Source: Panacagrimonas sp965216805 (GTDB lineage Bacteria > Pseudomonadota > Gammaproteobacteria > Nevskiales > Nevskiaceae). Taken from it: 64,000 nt of DNA. The stretch is taken from assembly GCF_965216805.1 (NCBI RefSeq), contig NZ_CBDCGN010000002.1:434001-498000 (forward strand). Reading direction: 5' to 3'. A program made the translations under genes and the position numbers. Below are positions 63,959 to 64,000 of this stretch, in pieces (positions within the stretch are counted from its first letter, which is position 1; each line of letters begins with the position of its first letter). The notes under the pieces were generated by a model. The model was given only the letters and a program-made list of their open reading frames with translations, was not told the DNA's origin and ran no database searches.

Positions 63959-64000
63959 ATGGCCAAACGCAACATGATCGAGCGCGAAAAGAAGCGCGCA
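63959..64000 (+). CDS. rpsN: 30S ribosomal protein S14, N-terminal end (partial)
   Basis: Fourteen codons, MAKRNMIEREKKRA, are present before the window ends. The sequence and its position after rplE match rpsN of the spc operon. The zinc-dependent or zinc-free type cannot be judged from this fragment. Confidence 0.9.
   Translation, partial: MAKRNMIEREKKRA

Overview
The window reads as a high-GC gammaproteobacterial chromosome, probably from a Xanthomonadales/Nevskiales-like lineage. This rests on the contiguous str and S10 ribosomal operons (rpsL-rpsG-fusA-tuf-rpsJ onward), the divergent pepA/lptFG pair with holC beside pepA, and a long DUF1631 protein. No rRNA, tRNA, CRISPR array or transposase gene was seen.

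The left half (1-29.8 kb) is catabolic. It opens with the end of boxB and with boxA (aerobic benzoyl-CoA epoxidase), a MaoC-like hydratase, a secreted PQQ/heme alcohol dehydrogenase, two MFS transporters, an HCCA-isomerase-like protein and a ModE/PBP-type regulator divergent from an NAD-dependent molybdenum formate dehydrogenase operon (fdsG-fdsB-fdsA-fdhD-fdsD). A small NTF2-like/GNAT/C-N hydrolase unit and glutathione-dependent formaldehyde dehydrogenase follow. Next is a four-gene operon with two HyuA-like ATPases, a small zinc protein and a HyuB-like subunit. Its composition and order match acetophenone carboxylase (Apc1-4), without the fifth (epsilon) subunit. Two very similar Tat-exported DUF1329 proteins end the region. 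A coherent inference is that an alcohol is oxidised to an aromatic ketone by the PQQ enzyme, the ketone is carboxylated by the Apc-like enzyme and enters the benzoyl-CoA pool, BoxAB opens the box pathway (which releases formate), and FDH oxidises the formate. The substrate is not proven, and the CoA ligase and boxC lie outside the window or elsewhere.

The middle (29.9-52.9 kb) is mostly housekeeping: dTDP-rhamnose genes with a glycosyltransferase, a GlcD-like flavoprotein, an AEC permease, a RidA-like lipoprotein, holC, pepA, lptF-lptG, a PQQ sugar-dehydrogenase-like lipoprotein, DUF1631, metH, slyD, an SDR and a secreted esterase. The right end (53.0-64 kb) is the str and S10/spc operons, running off the window inside rpsN.

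Two families of non-coding repeats stand out. One carries inverted arms of the form TTCAACGCAAAGGCGCAAAG. It brackets a decayed GxxExxY-family gene inside the fds operon, and gene-less copies sit between boxB and boxA and after the PQQ dehydrogenase. The other is a roughly 200-235 bp element with terminal inverted repeats and CTAG-type flanks, in two opposed copies abutting the TAG stop codons of three genes. EF-Tu carries an atypical switch I loop, and metH appears to have a leaderless promoter overlapped by a long palindrome.
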